Of a stretch of 5,194 nt of DNA, positions 4,489 through 5,194 are shown in pieces (positions within the stretch are counted from its first letter, which is position 1; each line of letters opens with the position of its first letter). The stretch lies in assembly GCA_964582715.1 (NCBI GenBank), contig CAZOSM010000017.1, positions 1 through 5,194 of the forward strand, in the 5' to 3' direction. The stretch is from MFZZ01 sp964582715 (GTDB lineage Bacteria > Patescibacteriota > Microgenomatia > UBA1406 > GWC2-37-13). The position numbers and the translations under genes were made by a program. The notes below the pieces were generated by a model. That model did no database searches, was not told the origin of the DNA, and worked only from the letters and a program-made list of their open reading frames with translations.

Positions 4489-5194
4489 GTCTAGCAAGCA
4501 TTGCAAAACTCATTAAGGATGACCACAAGGAGAAGCAGAAGGGGCCTGCTGACAAGTTCCTGGCGGCTCTTGACAAGTATCTTGTGGAGCACCGTGCACT
4601 GGATGACTTGGAGGGCCAGCAGTTTTATGCCAAGGTGATTGAGGCACTCCTTGAGGACTGGGGAACGCACGGGGAACTGATTCCCAAGGGGTTCCACTTC
4701 CGTGCGAGTAGTGCGGGGCACTGTCGGCGTAACTGGTTTTATGCCAGGATAGGTGCGAAGAAGGACACACGGAGGGAGAGCGCACTTTCACGGCGCAAGT
4801 TGGACAACGGTACCTTTATGCACCTGCGGTGGCAGTGCTACCTAGCACACATGATATGGCTTGGTACATATGGCGTGTCATGGCCTGGAGGATATGGCGG
4901 CATTGAGTGGGCCAAGGAGGAGAAGCCGGAAGAGTTTTGGCGGCTCTTTCGTGACTACGTGGAAATGGAGACTTTTGAGGAGGAGGGGAACCACTCAGGC
5001 CACATTGACTTCCAGGTGGAGTTCATGGGTATGGTTCTCAACGTAGACTTCAAGAGCATTCTCCATGAGGGCCGGAGTGGGGCGGTAGGGTTCAAGGATT
5101 TGATCCAACCGCACCCAGACTACGTGGAGCAGTTGACTTCCTACAGCATACAAACAGGGATACGGCACAACCTCCTGGTGTACGAGAGCAAAGA
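4485..5194 (+). CDS. Cas4/RecB-like PD-(D/E)XK nuclease, 3'-truncated by the window edge
   Basis: Probable DNA exonuclease for phage recombination or end processing. The frame is open from GTG 4485 through the last base (236 codons plus 2 nt). The N-terminal ~70 residues (charged, helical-looking) are unassigned. FRASSAGHCRRNWFYARIG (~72-90) matches the SSxxxCxR opening of Cas4/RecB-family nucleases; Cys80 could be the first Fe-S ligand, the other three expected near the unseen C-terminus. GTFMH (His113) fits motif I. HID (Asp175) followed 13 residues later by VDFKS (Asp188-x-Lys190) gives the catalytic D...(D/E)xK core, with Asp in place of the commoner Glu. QLTSY (Gln216, Tyr220) and LLVYESK (~230-236) fit the RecB-family QxxxY motif and following strand. 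Overlap with the polymerase gene indicates joint expression in the replication operon. Whether it is Cas4-like with Fe-S or a plain RecB-like nuclease cannot be settled here. No CRISPR genes are visible, so a CRISPR role is not suggested. Confidence 0.87.
   Translation, partial: MSLASIAKLIKDDHKEKQKGPADKFLAALDKYLVEHRALDDLEGQQFYAKVIEALLEDWGTHGELIPKGFHFRASSAGHCRRNWFYARIGAKKDTRRESALSRRKLDNGTFMHLRWQCYLAHMIWLGTYGVSWPGGYGGIEWAKEEKPEEFWRLFRDYVEMETFEEEGNHSGHIDFQVEFMGMVLNVDFKSILHEGRSGAVGFKDLIQPHPDYVEQLTSYSIQTGIRHNLLVYESK

Noticed and set aside
4491..4791. Minus-strand frames opposite the nuclease start
   Set aside because: The plus-strand frame here carries ordered PD-(D/E)XK motifs and overlaps the polymerase stop; the minus frames have no motifs.
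1..5194. CRISPR arrays, tRNA genes, insertion sequences, inteins or introns
   Set aside because: Reading through showed no regularly spaced repeats, cloverleaf-type sequence, transposase motifs or terminal inverted repeats; the polymerase motifs are uninterrupted, leaving no room for an intein or intron.

Overview
The window looks like the DNA-replication module of a double-stranded DNA bacteriophage (or prophage) from a draft or metagenomic assembly. All supported genes lie on the + strand, are tightly packed or overlapping, and have strong purine-rich Shine-Dalgarno sites. Their content (stand-alone primase, phage-type sigma factor, T4 gp32-like ssDNA-binding protein, family A DNA polymerase without a 5'-3' exonuclease domain, Cas4/RecB-like nuclease) is typical of a phage and not of a bacterial chromosome. 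The strong AGGAGG-type ribosome sites and a near-consensus sigma70/sigmaA promoter fit a bacterial host with a standard housekeeping sigma factor. The host cannot be named from this sequence.

Layout: 1-792 is the 3' part of a DnaG-type primase. Its first visible codon is the last cysteine of the zinc ribbon. 793-934 is the only sizeable intergenic region; it carries a promoter (TTGACA at 811) and an approximately 88-nt leader with a possible hairpin. 935-1546 is a small two-domain sigma-70-family factor. 1547-1631 is a short leader with a possible 20-codon ORF and nested inverted repeats. 1632 onward is a gp32-like zinc-containing single-stranded DNA-binding protein, whose 3' end runs into a 100-N scaffold gap (2319-2418). 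2461-4488 is a complete 675-aa exo+/pol+ family A DNA polymerase with an unusual lysine/arginine-rich N-terminal tail. 4485-5194 is the 5' part of a Cas4/RecB-like PD-(D/E)XK nuclease; it starts with GTG overlapping the polymerase stop and runs off the window.

How they fit together (inference): primase makes primers, the gp32-like protein coats single strands, the polymerase extends and proofreads, and the nuclease probably processes ends for recombination or repair. The promoter in front of the sigma gene looks readable by host RNA polymerase, so sigma, SSB, polymerase and nuclease may form one early/middle transcription unit. The sigma factor would then redirect host polymerase to later phage genes. 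I saw no tRNA, CRISPR array, transposon, attachment site or convincing minus-strand gene. The genes belong to recognisable families; the unusual points are details (TOPRIM spacing, polymerase N-terminal tail and insertion, SSB leader) and not a clearly new system.
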